Origin: Oscillospiraceae bacterium
Lineage (GTDB): Bacteria > Bacillota > Clostridia > Oscillospirales > Ruminococcaceae
Length of the DNA: 64,000 nt
Direction of reading: 5' to 3'
Assembly: GCA_017513135.1 (NCBI GenBank)
Contig: JAFWDH010000023.1
Location: 186,001 to 250,000, forward strand
Shown here: positions 25,956 through 35,475 of the stretch, piece by piece
How the letters are laid out: every line of letters begins with the position of its first letter
Position numbering within the stretch: the first letter of the stretch is position 1
Position numbers and translations under genes: made by a program
Notes under the pieces: generated by a model
Databases searched by the model: none
Seen by the model: the letters and a program-made list of their open reading frames with translations, nothing else
Told to the model about the DNA's origin: nothing

Positions 25956-28127
25956 ATGGCAGACAAGATACTTGAAGTCAAAAACCTCAAAGTTTCCTTC
26001 AGGACCTCCAGCGGTACACTGAAGGCAGTCCGTGACATCTCTTTTGACCTGTACCGCGGACGTACTCTCGCCATAGTCGGAGAATCGGGGTCCGGCAAAT
26101 CGGTCACGTCAAAGGCCATACTCGGAATACTGGCGGGAAACTCCATCATCGAAGGCGGAGAGATCCTTTACGACGGAATGGACCTTCTGAAGATGGACGA
26201 GGAGACCATGCACACGATCAGGGGAGACAAGATCTCCATGATCTTCCAGGATCCTCTTTCTTCGCTGAACCCCATAGTGAAGATCGGTCCGCAGATAACC
26301 GAGGCGATGCTTCTTAAGAACAAATCAGGAAGGAAGAACGCCCGCAGGGAGTTCAACACCCTTCTTGAAACGCTTAAGAACAACATGAAGGAAGCCCGTC
26401 CGTCTGAGGCAGCGCATATCGACGAGATGGTCAAGACTTTCGACAACTTCTGCATCGAGGCCAATAAGCTGGAGGACAGCTACAACAGATCGGACTCGAA
26501 CGCGCAGAACCTTAAGGAAGATATCACCAACTTCCTTTATATGCATTCAAAGAAACAGAAGCAGAATGTCAAACAGCTTGTCAGCGAACAGATAAACGAC
26601 CTCAAAAACATAAAGGACGCTTTCTACATCCATGGTTTTGAAGAAGAGCTGACCGAATGCCTGAACGAATTCAATGCCGCAAGGTCAGCCTACAAGCCTG
26701 ACAAGAGCGATCCCTCATTCGTGAATGAGGAACTGATCTCGGTCATGGAAAAGACGTCCCTGCTCATGGACAGGATCATCGAGCAGGTAAAGCCCAATTT
26801 CTTCCGTATCGGATACTATAAGATGGTCAATCCGGAGGAGGATATCTACGGATATGACCGCAATGAACTCAATGAGAAGGCTCTTAAGGTACTGGATGAG
26901 GGCTTCATGAACGAGTTCCTTGCATACTCGGAAGACGGACTGAGGAATTCTTTCAATAAAGCTCTCGCCGGGAAAAAAGAGGCGATCACGGCTCTTGCGG
27001 AAGCGGTCAGTTTCTATTCCGGAGAGATCGAAGAGAAGAGCGCCGAAGATTATGCGAAGACACTGATAGGAAAGGTCGAGTCCGGAATAGACTATATGCA
27101 GACGAACAAGGACTCATACGCCTACACATTCCGTTCCTCGCTGACCGGGGCGGTCGAGAAGTATTTCTTCTACGAGAAGAACAATCCCAAGGAAGAAGAG
27201 AGATTCGCGAAGCAGTCGGCAAAGAGGGAGCAGCTTATAGCAAGAGGCAAGAACGTCGACTGGAAGGTCGTCCCCAAGAACGTTCTGGATCTGGATGAGC
27301 TTAAAGCAGGCATAGTCAAGGTCTGCACTGATGTTAAGAGCCGCTTTGAAGAACAGGTATCCTATGATGAACCTGATTTCAGCAGCCGCGCTGTCGAAAT
27401 GGTGGATTACTTCAGAGAGAAAGCATCGACCGTGGTATATGTGATCACCAAGGACATGGCGAAACAGACTGCTATCAAGCTCATGACAGAGGTGGGTATC
27501 CCCGAACCCAGAATGCGCTATGACCAGTATCCGTTCGAGTTCTCAGGCGGAATGAGGCAAAGGATAGTTATCGCCATCGCTCTGGCCGCGAACCCGGAGA
27601 TACTTATCTGCGATGAGCCGACGACGGCTTTGGACGTAACGATACAGGCCCAGATCCTTGAACTGATCAACAAGCTTAAGGAAGAGAGAAATCTTTCGAT
27701 CATCTTCATCACCCATGACCTGGGCGTAGTGGCTCAGATGGCGGATGAGATCGCCGTCATGTATGCCGGCAAGATCGTTGAGCAGGGCCTTTCCGAAGAA
27801 GTCTTCTACGATCCCAGGCATCCTTACACATGGGCGCTCCTGTCGTCCATGCCTGATCTCGATACCAAGGAGAAACTCGAGGCTATACCGGGAACACCTC
27901 CCAACATGATCTATCCTCCGGAAGGGGACGCGTTCGCGGACCGCAACAAGTACGCGATGGAGATCGATTTTGAGAAGCAGCCTCCTATGTTCGATATAAC
28001 CGAGACTCACAAGGCGGCTACATGGCTGCTGCATCCCGATGCTCCTAAAGTGGAGATGCCCAAGATCATTACCGAGAGGATTGAGAGAATGAAAGCGAAG
28101 CTTACGGAGGGTCAGGATGGAAAATAA
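25956..28127 (+). CDS. oppD: Oligopeptide ABC transporter ATPase OppD with ~370-residue helical insert
   Basis: 723 residues; OppD is usually ~330-350. Walker A GESGSGKSV (~42-50), Q-loop MIFQDPLSSLNP (~95-106), then a roughly 370-residue, highly charged, mostly helical insertion (~118-490) before EFSGGMRQRIVIA (~528), Walker B ILICDEPTTALD and H-loop FITHDLGVV. The usual OppD C-terminal region (HPYTWALLSSMPDL, then ...GTPPNM) follows; its four-cysteine Fe-S-like motif is not visible. The insertion sits in the helical subdomain, which contacts the permeases, so it could regulate or scaffold the complex. All catalytic motifs look intact. Overlaps oppF by 11 bases. Confidence 0.9.
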   Translation: MADKILEVKNLKVSFRTSSGTLKAVRDISFDLYRGRTLAIVGESGSGKSVTSKAILGILAGNSIIEGGEILYDGMDLLKMDEETMHTIRGDKISMIFQDPLSSLNPIVKIGPQITEAMLLKNKSGRKNARREFNTLLETLKNNMKEARPSEAAHIDEMVKTFDNFCIEANKLEDSYNRSDSNAQNLKEDITNFLYMHSKKQKQNVKQLVSEQINDLKNIKDAFYIHGFEEELTECLNEFNAARSAYKPDKSDPSFVNEELISVMEKTSLLMDRIIEQVKPNFFRIGYYKMVNPEEDIYGYDRNELNEKALKVLDEGFMNEFLAYSEDGLRNSFNKALAGKKEAITALAEAVSFYSGEIEEKSAEDYAKTLIGKVESGIDYMQTNKDSYAYTFRSSLTGAVEKYFFYEKNNPKEEERFAKQSAKREQLIARGKNVDWKVVPKNVLDLDELKAGIVKVCTDVKSRFEEQVSYDEPDFSSRAVEMVDYFREKASTVVYVITKDMAKQTAIKLMTEVGIPEPRMRYDQYPFEFSGGMRQRIVIAIALAANPEILICDEPTTALDVTIQAQILELINKLKEERNLSIIFITHDLGVVAQMADEIAVMYAGKIVEQGLSEEVFYDPRHPYTWALLSSMPDLDTKEKLEAIPGTPPNMIYPPEGDAFADRNKYAMEIDFEKQPPMFDITETHKAATWLLHPDAPKVEMPKIITERIERMKAKLTEGQDGK

Positions 28128-29307
28128 GGAAGTTTTGCTCCATGTTGAGCATCTGTGCCAGTATTTCGGACCCACCAAGGCAGTCGATGATGTATCGTTC
28201 GATGTTTACAAAGGCGAAGTTTTCGGACTTGTCGGGGAGTCGGGCTGCGGGAAGACCACTACCGGCCGTTCCATAATCCGTATCTATGACATAACCTCCG
28301 GAAGCGTTTACTTCAAGGGACACCGAATCTGTGCCGGCACGCTCTCATACAAGGAAGCGATCAAAGCTGCAAGGAAAGAGCTCCGCGGCGGAAATGTCAC
28401 GCCTGAGAGAAAAGCCGAACTCGAGAAGATAATAGCCGACAATAAGATAGAGATACAGAAAGCGAACATCGATCAGAAGAACGCCGACAAAGAATACGGC
28501 AAACAGCGCGCCGCTGAGGTCCAGAAGGAGTATGATGAGCTTATAGCTTCCGCTCCGGATGAACAGGAGAAAGAGCGCCTGCGCAATGAAGCGAAGCAGA
28601 GAGTCAAGGCGGCGAAGAGATCCAAGATCGTCACACAGATCCAGATGATATTCCAGGATCCGATCGCGTCCCTCAACCCCAGAATGACGGTCAAGGAGAT
28701 CATCGGAGAAGGCCTTGTCATTCAGGGTTATACCGATAAGGAATACATAGAGAATAAAGTCTATGAGATGCTCGATGTCGTCGGACTGGTCCCGGAGCAT
28801 GCAGGAAGATATCCGCATGAGTTTTCCGGCGGTCAGAGACAGCGTATAGGCATAGCGAGAAGCATCATCATGAATCCCGAGATGATCATAGCCGATGAGC
28901 CGATATCTGCTCTGGATGTGTCCATACGTGCGCAGGTCATCAATCTTCTCAATGACCTCAGGGAGAAGATGGGGCTCACCATCATGTTCATTGCCCATGA
29001 CCTTTCAGTCGTAAAGTATTTCTCCGACAGGATAGGAGTCATGTATTACGGAAAACTGGTCGAATTGGCTGATTCAGACGAACTGTTCCGCCATCCGCTG
29101 CATCCCTACACCAACTCACTGCTCTCCGCTATCCCGATACCGGATCCTGCGACGGAGAAGACCAGGGTCAGGATCACATACAATCCTCTTGAAGAGCATG
29201 ATTACACTGTGAACCAGCCGTCTCTGAGAGAGATACTTCCCGGTCACTTCGTGTACTGCAACGATGAAGAGGAGAAGCGTTACAGGGAAAAAGTAGCTAA
29301 TGAATAA
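28117..29307 (+). CDS. oppF: Oligopeptide ABC transporter ATPase OppF with coiled-coil insert
   Basis: 396 residues; OppF is usually ~310. Walker A GESGCGKTT (~40-48). Between it and the Q-loop MIFQDPIASLNP (~177) lie about 80 extra residues (~75-165) that are almost pure charged helix (repeated KAELEK, QKNADKEY, EQEKERLRNEAKQRVKAAK), probably a coiled coil. Signature FSGGQRQRIGIARS, Walker B MIIADEPISALD and H-loop FIAHDLSVV are intact, followed by HPYTNSLLSAIPIPDP. The insert lies in a different place from that of OppD, so the two did not arise by duplication of a shared insertion. Confidence 0.9.
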   Translation: MENKEVLLHVEHLCQYFGPTKAVDDVSFDVYKGEVFGLVGESGCGKTTTGRSIIRIYDITSGSVYFKGHRICAGTLSYKEAIKAARKELRGGNVTPERKAELEKIIADNKIEIQKANIDQKNADKEYGKQRAAEVQKEYDELIASAPDEQEKERLRNEAKQRVKAAKRSKIVTQIQMIFQDPIASLNPRMTVKEIIGEGLVIQGYTDKEYIENKVYEMLDVVGLVPEHAGRYPHEFSGGQRQRIGIARSIIMNPEMIIADEPISALDVSIRAQVINLLNDLREKMGLTIMFIAHDLSVVKYFSDRIGVMYYGKLVELADSDELFRHPLHPYTNSLLSAIPIPDPATEKTRVRITYNPLEEHDYTVNQPSLREILPGHFVYCNDEEEKRYREKVANE

Positions 29308-29731
29308 AAAAATCATCCTGAAATATGCCGCAGCGCTTCTGCTGTGCTGTGTGATCACATTCTGGTACGTCCATTCCCGAGGACTTTCCGGCAAGAAAGC
29401 TTCCGAACAGTACAGGATACTGGCAGACGGGTTCACTATTCCCGGACTGCTGGTCACCGGATTCGGAGTCATGATGATCATCTCCGATACCGGCACCCTG
29501 GACGGCGTCGTATTCGGAATGCAGCAGGCGTTCCGCATGCTGACATTTCAGTTCCTGTCGAAGAATAAGCCGCAGAATTACGGGGAGTTCAAGGACAGAA
29601 GGGAAGAGATGAGACAGCTGAGAAAACTGCGCGGCGGAGGTTTCGGATATATGGTGATCACGGGAGGAGCATTCCTCGCAGCAGCTGTCGTGTTTACCCT
29701 GCTTTTCCTCAGGGAGACCGGCGGAGCCTGA
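29300..29731 (+). CDS. Small membrane protein, DUF3899-like
   Basis: 143 residues with three hydrophobic segments: residues ~8-25, ~45-62 and ~118-138. The GFTIPGLLVTGFGVMMIIS stretch, followed by FSYG-like FGMQQAFRML and a charged cytoplasmic linker with Y-x-E-x-x-x-x-R (YGEFKDRREEMRQLRK), is the arrangement I associate with DUF3899. Function unknown. It overlaps the end of oppF by eight bases and is certainly co-translated with the Opp ATPase; an accessory role for the transporter is a guess from position only. Confidence 0.75.
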   Translation: MNKKIILKYAAALLLCCVITFWYVHSRGLSGKKASEQYRILADGFTIPGLLVTGFGVMMIISDTGTLDGVVFGMQQAFRMLTFQFLSKNKPQNYGEFKDRREEMRQLRKLRGGGFGYMVITGGAFLAAAVVFTLLFLRETGGA

Positions 29732-29755
29732 TCATCAGAGACATTAATGACAGCA

Positions 29756-29800
29756 GACCGTCCGGAACATGTGTGAACGACATGTAACGGGCGGTCATTT
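29756..29800 (+). terminator. Possible terminator of the opp operon
   Basis: GACCGTCCG (29756-29764) pairs with CGGGCGGTC (29788-29796) with one T-G wobble, followed by a short ATTTC. The T-run is weak, so read-through into the carboxypeptidase gene is possible. Confidence 0.5.
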
Positions 29801-29820
29801 CATCAGAACAGGAGATACAG

Positions 29821-31314
29821 ATGAGTACAGAAGAACTCAGAGAAAGATTTCTTACATGGCAGGACAGACTCAGCGCATATCAGATGGCGCTGACTCTGAT
29901 AGAGATCGATGCCACGGAAAGACCGCTGAGCGCCGGAGCAAAATATCGCGGCGAAAAAGCAGCGGTGCTCTCGGCAGAGTACATGAGGGTCCTGAAGGAG
30001 GACGGCATGTACGACGTGCTGCAGAAAGTCGGGACCTCAGATCCGGATCCCGAGATCAGGAAAATGGCCGAGCTGTATATAAAAGAACTGGACGAGACCG
30101 GGAACATACCGGAGAAAGAGTATGCTGACTATCAGAGGATACTTTCTGAAAACCAGCGTCAGTGGCTGATCTGCAAGCAGAATTCGGATTACGAGTCATA
30201 CTGGCCTTATCTCGAGAGACTGGTCGATGCTTTCCGCGGCATAAAGATGTACTCAAACAAGGGTGAGGATCTGTTCGATCAGCTTCTCAACGACAACGAG
30301 GAGGGGTACGACAGCAAGCGCTACGAACAGCTTTTTGACAGTGTCAGAAAGGAGATCGTGCCGCTCCTTAGAGACATCACCGCTGCCGAAAAACCGGACA
30401 CAGGATTCCTCCATCTCAGATATCCTGCGGAAAAGCAGAGACTGTTCAACGCTGAACTCATGAGATACATACGTTTTGACCCGTCATGGGGCACTGTGAG
30501 CGAGTCGGAGCACCCGGTGACCACGGGACTTAGTCATGATGACGTGCGTTTTACGACGAAATACAGGGAGAATGATCTGGTCATGGCAGCGCTCTCATCC
30601 ATGCATGAGAGCGGACACGCATATTTCGGACACCAGACTGATAAGAAATATGAAGGAACCATCATATCGCACAATATAACTGCGGGAATGCATGAGTCCC
30701 AGTCCAGGCTGGTGGAGAATCATATCGGAAGGAGCAGAACTTTCTGGGAGGTAAATTACCCGAAACTGCAGAAGATCTTCCCGGATGAGCTGTCAGATAT
30801 CTCTTGTGACAAGTTCTACAGAGCTATCAGTCTTGTAGAGCCTTCACTGGTCAGAACTGAAGCGGATGAAGTGACCTACCCTCTGCACATCATGATCAGG
30901 TATGAGATCGAAAAGGGGATTTTCTCCGGAGAATACAAGATAAATGATCTTGATGAAGTCTGGAATGCTAAGTACAAGGAGTATCTTGGAATTGATGTTC
31001 CTGACGCAAGGTCAGGAATCCTGCAGGACATGCACTGGCCGTATGCCTATTTCGGGTATTTCCCGACATATCTGCTGGGAAGCGCCATGGCAGCGCAGTT
31101 CGCGCAGAAGATGTACTCCGAAATAGATGTTGATACACTGCTCAGAGAGGACAGATACAGTGAGATAATGGGCTGGCTCGGAGAGCATATCCACAGATTC
31201 GGAGGCATCTGCACCACGGACGAGATAATTCTGAAGGCCACCGGAAAACCGTTCGATCCGTCGATATATACCGGATACCTGAATGAAAAATACCGCGGCA
31301 TCTACGGAATCTGA
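29821..31314 (+). CDS. Carboxypeptidase Taq, metallopeptidase M32
   Basis: 497 residues, normal for M32. The zinc motif is HESGH in SMHESGHAYFGHQ (~261-273), followed by the family-specific GMHESQSRLVENHIGRSRTFW (in two blocks ~290-310) carrying the third zinc ligand Glu, and by LVRTEADEVTYPLHIMIRYE. It removes C-terminal residues from peptides in the cytosol with broad specificity. RBS AGGAGA before ATG 29821. It sits between the peptide transporter and three further peptidase genes, so it probably processes imported peptides. Confidence 0.92.
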   Translation: MSTEELRERFLTWQDRLSAYQMALTLIEIDATERPLSAGAKYRGEKAAVLSAEYMRVLKEDGMYDVLQKVGTSDPDPEIRKMAELYIKELDETGNIPEKEYADYQRILSENQRQWLICKQNSDYESYWPYLERLVDAFRGIKMYSNKGEDLFDQLLNDNEEGYDSKRYEQLFDSVRKEIVPLLRDITAAEKPDTGFLHLRYPAEKQRLFNAELMRYIRFDPSWGTVSESEHPVTTGLSHDDVRFTTKYRENDLVMAALSSMHESGHAYFGHQTDKKYEGTIISHNITAGMHESQSRLVENHIGRSRTFWEVNYPKLQKIFPDELSDISCDKFYRAISLVEPSLVRTEADEVTYPLHIMIRYEIEKGIFSGEYKINDLDEVWNAKYKEYLGIDVPDARSGILQDMHWPYAYFGYFPTYLLGSAMAAQFAQKMYSEIDVDTLLREDRYSEIMGWLGEHIHRFGGICTTDEIILKATGKPFDPSIYTGYLNEKYRGIYGI

Positions 31315-31328
31315 AAAAAGAGCATAAA

Positions 31329-31356
31329 AAAGCCCCGGCATGCCGGGGCTTTGCTG
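31329..31356. terminator. Bidirectional terminator between the M32 gene and tldE
   Basis: Perfect 24-base palindrome (arms of 12 bases, 31329-31340 and 31341-31352) with A-run before and T-run after; serves both convergent genes. Confidence 0.88.
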
Positions 31357-31370
31357 TATTCGGGATGATC

Positions 31371-32699
31371 TTATTTGCCAGAGATGGAGATCTTCTTCAC
31401 CAGCACTGAAGGTGTGTAGAAGCCGTTCATCCTCACTTCGACATTGTTTCCGACTGCGGTGATCTGATTGAACATGTCAAACAGGTTTCCTGCTGCGGTG
31501 ATCAGAGACAGCGGCTCCGCAAGCTTCCCGTCCCTGATCATAAAACCCTGGGCTATCAGGGAGAAGTTGCCCGACTGGGCATTCATTCCGGCGTGGAGTC
31601 CGCTCACGGACGTGATGTACACTCCGCTGCCGGCTTTCTCAAACAGACCTTCCTCTGAGAGGCTGCCGGGCTTGACGAAGACATTCCTGAGACCGACGCC
31701 GATGGCGCTGCCTCCTGCCTTGTATCCGTTGCCGGTGGATTCTCTGTTTTCCTTTGCGGCTGTTGTCAGGTTGTACAGATATGTCTGAAGCACTCCGTTG
31801 CGGATAAGTGTCTTGTTGCTCGTGGCTACGCCTTCATCGTCGAAATAACGGAAGGACATATTCTTCTCAAGAGGCTTCTCAAAAACGGTAAGTCTTGAGG
31901 AGGTGACCTTTTCTCCCAGCTTTCCTGCCAGGAGGGAACTGTTCTTCTGGACCTCATCGCTGGACAGGTTCCTGAGGAACGGAGCGAGAAGCGACGCAAA
32001 AGCATTGCCTGCGAACACGCACTTGTATTTGCCGGAGTCACAGGGGCCGGAACCGAACTGCCTGATCGTGTCATCCACTAATTTGGATGCTGTCTCTTCG
32101 GCATCAAAGTCCGCAAGGTCGCTGAGTATACGGAAGACCATGCCGGATTTTGTTTCGCCGGTTTCATCGGTGGCGACTGCCTGGGCGAATACGACCGCAT
32201 AATTCACTTTGCTGCTGAGCTTGAGTCCGTATGAGTTGGTGAGAGTCACAGCTTCTTCAGATTCCTCATAACTGATCTCCACCTCCTGGATCTTCTCGCT
32301 CTTTTTTGTCACGGCTGAGTAGAAATCCTTCATGAGACGGATCTTCTCATCCGGTCCGGCTTCATGCAGCTTTTTGCTGAAGACGTTCTTCCTGCGGTAT
32401 TTTTCGCTTCCTCTGAAGATGAGACCGGGATCATCGGAACTGGTCAGAGCAGCATTCTGTTTTATGTGGCTGACGAGATATTCGGGTGTGGTGCTGTCGA
32501 ACTTCTCGCTGGTCGCATATCCGATCTTTCCGTCTGATATGCCTCTGGCTTCGACACTTGCTGAGTCTGAGATGCTGTAGGAGTCCAGTTCACCGCGGAA
32601 CAGGGAAAATGAGAAGTTGCTGTTCTCTGAGACATACAGCTCGAGAGCTTCCAGTCCTTCCTGCGCGGCTTTGTCAAAAATCTTTTTATAACTGATCAT
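31371..32699 (-). CDS. tldE: TldE/PmbA, non-catalytic partner of TldD protease
   Basis: 442 residues of the TldD/PmbA fold: EALELYVSENSNFSFSLFRGELD at the N-terminus (in part), YDDEGVATSNKTLI-like block (RYFDDEGVATSNK) and the glycine-rich GLHAGMNAQSGNFSLIAQGF near the end. No HExxxH, as expected for TldE. With TldD it forms a heterodimeric metalloprotease that degrades small unfolded peptides and, in several bacteria, matures peptide natural products. It overlaps tldD by four bases (ATGA). No precursor-peptide or modification genes are close, so general peptide turnover is the safer reading. Confidence 0.9.
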   Translation of the reverse strand: MISYKKIFDKAAQEGLEALELYVSENSNFSFSLFRGELDSYSISDSASVEARGISDGKIGYATSEKFDSTTPEYLVSHIKQNAALTSSDDPGLIFRGSEKYRRKNVFSKKLHEAGPDEKIRLMKDFYSAVTKKSEKIQEVEISYEESEEAVTLTNSYGLKLSSKVNYAVVFAQAVATDETGETKSGMVFRILSDLADFDAEETASKLVDDTIRQFGSGPCDSGKYKCVFAGNAFASLLAPFLRNLSSDEVQKNSSLLAGKLGEKVTSSRLTVFEKPLEKNMSFRYFDDEGVATSNKTLIRNGVLQTYLYNLTTAAKENRESTGNGYKAGGSAIGVGLRNVFVKPGSLSEEGLFEKAGSGVYITSVSGLHAGMNAQSGNFSLIAQGFMIRDGKLAEPLSLITAAGNLFDMFNQITAVGNNVEVRMNGFYTPSVLVKKISISGK

Positions 32700-34093
32700 T
32701 TTACCGTACCCCCTCTTCCGCCGACTGTCATATTCTGCACCCTTATGGTAGGTTCGCCTACATCAGCGGGGATGGAGCCGCTGGCTGCGCCGCACATTCC
32801 CTGCGCTCTGAGAAGGTCATTTCCGACCATATCGATGTTGAGCAGGACTTCCTTCCCGCTTCCGATAAGAGTGGCTCCCTTGACGGGATATGAGATCTTG
32901 CCGTTCTCGACTATATAGCCTTCGTTGACGGCGAAGTTGAACTCTCCGGTCGCGGGGTTGACGCTTCCTCCGCCCATATCCTTGGCATAAAGGCCGTATT
33001 CGGTATTTGCGATGATCTCTTCAGGGGTGCTCTTTCCGTTGAGGATGAAAGTGTTGCTCATGCGGCTGGTGGGCTCATACTTGTAGGATTCTCTCCTGCA
33101 GGCTCCGTTGCCGGGCTCGTTCATCCTGCGTCCGTTGAAACTGTCTACCAGATATGACGTGAGAACACCATTCGTGATGAGCATGTTGCGGGCTGTGGGA
33201 TTGCCTTCGTCGTCAATGTTTCCGCTTCCCCAGGCACCTTCTATGGTTCCGTCATCGACAGCGGATACTATATCCGACGCGATCTTCTCGCCTTTCTTTC
33301 CGGAGAATACGGACAGACCCTTGGAAACTGAACTGGCCTCGAGAGAATGCCCGCAAGCCTCGTGGAAGATGACTCCGCCGAAACCGTTTCCGATGATGAC
33401 GGTCATCTTTCCGGAGGGACATTCCTTCGCACCGAGAAGAGTGATCGCGCTTTTGGCTGCGTTCTTTGCTTCTTCATTCATATCGACTTCTTCAAGGAAG
33501 AATTCCATGCCCTTCTGGGCGCCGGGGCGGCTGTGGAATGTCTCGATCCCTTTCTCATCCCTCGCAGTGGCTGTAACTATGTATCTGCCTCTGGAATGGA
33601 CATCGCCGAACTGCTTTCCCGTAGAATTGAAGATCTCGACAGTCTTGTAGTTGTACGCGAAAGATATCTCGCAGCGGACTATCTTTTTATCATATGCGAG
33701 ACAGGCATCGCTGGAGCTTTTCAGCATGCCGATGAGTTCTTCCCTCGGAAACTCAGAGTACTTGATCTTCGGAAGATGCTTTTTCCCCTGTCTTACCTTG
33801 GTGATACTGTCCACTGTGAGAAGTCTCTTTCCGTCAAATGAAGCGGAAAGGTCCTTTGCAAGTCTCAACAGACCTGCGCGGGTGATGTTGTTGGTATATC
33901 CGTATACACTTCTCAGATCTTTGAGGAGACGTATTCCGGCGCCTCTGGTGAGCTTGTCGTCACAGGATTCGACTTTGCCGTTATCCATGCGGATCGTTGT
34001 CTGGTCGTCTTCTTCCAGATATATCTCGGCAAAATCTGCGCCTGTAGCGAGAGCCTCGTTGAGGACTTCGATGGCTGTAGATTTAGTGATCAT
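32696..34093 (-). CDS. tldD: TldD metalloprotease, catalytic subunit
   Basis: 465 residues. Zinc motif HEACGH in GVIFHEACGHSLEAS (~245-258), with the conserved third-ligand region near the C-terminus around LLNIDMVGNDLLRAQGMCGA. N-terminal GADFAEIYLEEDDQTTIRMDNGKVE is the standard TldD start (in part). Works with TldE directly downstream. RBS GAGGTG upstream of ATG 34093; preceded by an inverted repeat at 34137-34176 that separates it from pepT. Confidence 0.93.
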   Translation of the reverse strand: MITKSTAIEVLNEALATGADFAEIYLEEDDQTTIRMDNGKVESCDDKLTRGAGIRLLKDLRSVYGYTNNITRAGLLRLAKDLSASFDGKRLLTVDSITKVRQGKKHLPKIKYSEFPREELIGMLKSSSDACLAYDKKIVRCEISFAYNYKTVEIFNSTGKQFGDVHSRGRYIVTATARDEKGIETFHSRPGAQKGMEFFLEEVDMNEEAKNAAKSAITLLGAKECPSGKMTVIIGNGFGGVIFHEACGHSLEASSVSKGLSVFSGKKGEKIASDIVSAVDDGTIEGAWGSGNIDDEGNPTARNMLITNGVLTSYLVDSFNGRRMNEPGNGACRRESYKYEPTSRMSNTFILNGKSTPEEIIANTEYGLYAKDMGGGSVNPATGEFNFAVNEGYIVENGKISYPVKGATLIGSGKEVLLNIDMVGNDLLRAQGMCGAASGSIPADVGEPTIRVQNMTVGGRGGTVK

Positions 34094-34136
34094 ATAAGCA
34101 CCTCGCTTTCATCAGTATTATATCAGACAGAGAATA

Positions 34137-34176
34137 GACGGAAAGCAGAAAAAAGGCAATTTCACTGCTTTCCGTC
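34137..34176. repeat. Twelve-base inverted repeat between pepT and tldD
   Basis: GACGGAAAGCAG (34137-34148) and CTGCTTTCCGTC (34165-34176), 16-base loop with A-run. No T-tract follows on the minus strand, so terminator function for pepT is uncertain. Confidence 0.6.
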
Positions 34177-34203
34177 ATTAATCTTTATCGTTTGATGGGG
34201 CTG

Positions 34204-35448
34204 TCAGCCGGACATGTTACCGTACAGTTCGTTAAGTTTCAGAAGGATCTCGACGTTTTTCTCCATATTCACTATCGGGACATATTCGAACCTGCTGTGA
34301 GCATTCTCATATCCGGCGCTCAGATTGGGACAGGGGAGTCCGCGATGAGAGAGCGCGGATCCGTCTGTTCCGCCGCGAAAGGGGATGCATACGGGCTTTA
34401 TGCCGCAGTCTGCGATAGCTTTTTTCAGGTTGTCTATCATGAACGGAACGTTTTCTATTACTTCCTTCATCGAACGGTACTGTTCGGTTATCTTCAGTGA
34501 TACGGTTCCTTCCGGATATCTGCTGCTCAGACTGCCGGCGATCGCGGTGAGCGCTCCCTCGCGCTGAGCGAACTTTTCCGAGTCGTGATCTCTTACTATA
34601 AGCCTTATCGATGTTTCCTCGCAGTTTCCCTTAATTTCCAGCACGTGGAAGAACCCTTCTCTGCCGTCTGTGTACTGCGGCTTTTCCTCAGGAGGAAGAG
34701 AAGAAAGGAACTCATTGGCGATATCGATGCTGTTGACCATTATCCCTTTGGCGGTTCCGGGATGTACGGCTCTCCCTTTTATGAGAATGTCAGCCTGAGC
34801 TGCGTTGAAAGTCTCATATTCATAGTAACCGAGGTGGTCTCCGTCAAGAGTGTAAGCTGTCGGGGATGCGAACCTCGAGAGATCAAGGTCCTTGGCCAGC
34901 CCTCCGACTTCTTCATCCGGTGTAAAAGCCACTGCGATCGTGCCGTGGGGAAGGCCGGGATTTGCAATGCAGTATTCTGCCATTGTCATTATGGACGCTA
35001 TGGAAGCTTTGTCATCACCTCCGAGCAGCGTCGTGCCGTCGGTGCAGATCAGATCCTCGCCGACATACATCCCGAGGCTGGGGAAATCGGAGCGTCTCAT
35101 CCAGATATCTTTTTCCTTATTGAGCAGTATGTCGCCGCCGTCGTATTTCTCAACTACATGAGGCTTTACCGGACCTCCTGGCGCTTCAGTGGCAGTATCC
35201 ATATGGGCGATATATCCCACAGGAACGCCGCTGCCGGTATTTGAGGGGATCGACCCGTAAACGACACAGTGCTCTTCATCAAGGAATACATCGGGGACTC
35301 CGATCTCGCGCAGTTCCGCGGCGAGCATCTCCGCAAGATCGAACTGCCTGCGGGTCGTAGGTGTATCCTGAACACCGTTCGCAGACTGCGTGTTTACGCG
35401 CGCATACCTTATGAAACGTTCCCTGACCTTGTCATAAAACTGACCCAT
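34204..35448 (-). CDS. pepT: Peptidase T (tripeptide aminopeptidase, M20B)
   Basis: 414 residues, normal length. Di-zinc M20 peptidase releasing the N-terminal residue of tripeptides. Motifs: zinc His in VGYIAHMDTATEAPG, bridging Asp region TLLGGDDKASIA, catalytic Glu pair FTPDEEVGGLAKD, TLDGDHLGYYEYETFNAAQ specific to PepT, and PFRGGTDGSALSHRGLPCPNLSAG (in part) with the last ligand H-SRFEYVP. GGAGGA precedes the ATG. Downstream of the small VOC gene on the same strand (27-base gap). Confidence 0.94.
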   Translation of the reverse strand: MGQFYDKVRERFIRYARVNTQSANGVQDTPTTRRQFDLAEMLAAELREIGVPDVFLDEEHCVVYGSIPSNTGSGVPVGYIAHMDTATEAPGGPVKPHVVEKYDGGDILLNKEKDIWMRRSDFPSLGMYVGEDLICTDGTTLLGGDDKASIASIMTMAEYCIANPGLPHGTIAVAFTPDEEVGGLAKDLDLSRFASPTAYTLDGDHLGYYEYETFNAAQADILIKGRAVHPGTAKGIMVNSIDIANEFLSSLPPEEKPQYTDGREGFFHVLEIKGNCEETSIRLIVRDHDSEKFAQREGALTAIAGSLSSRYPEGTVSLKITEQYRSMKEVIENVPFMIDNLKKAIADCGIKPVCIPFRGGTDGSALSHRGLPCPNLSAGYENAHSRFEYVPIVNMEKNVEILLKLNELYGNMSG

Positions 35449-35475
35449 ATCTTCCTCCGGTAAAGATTTATCCGC

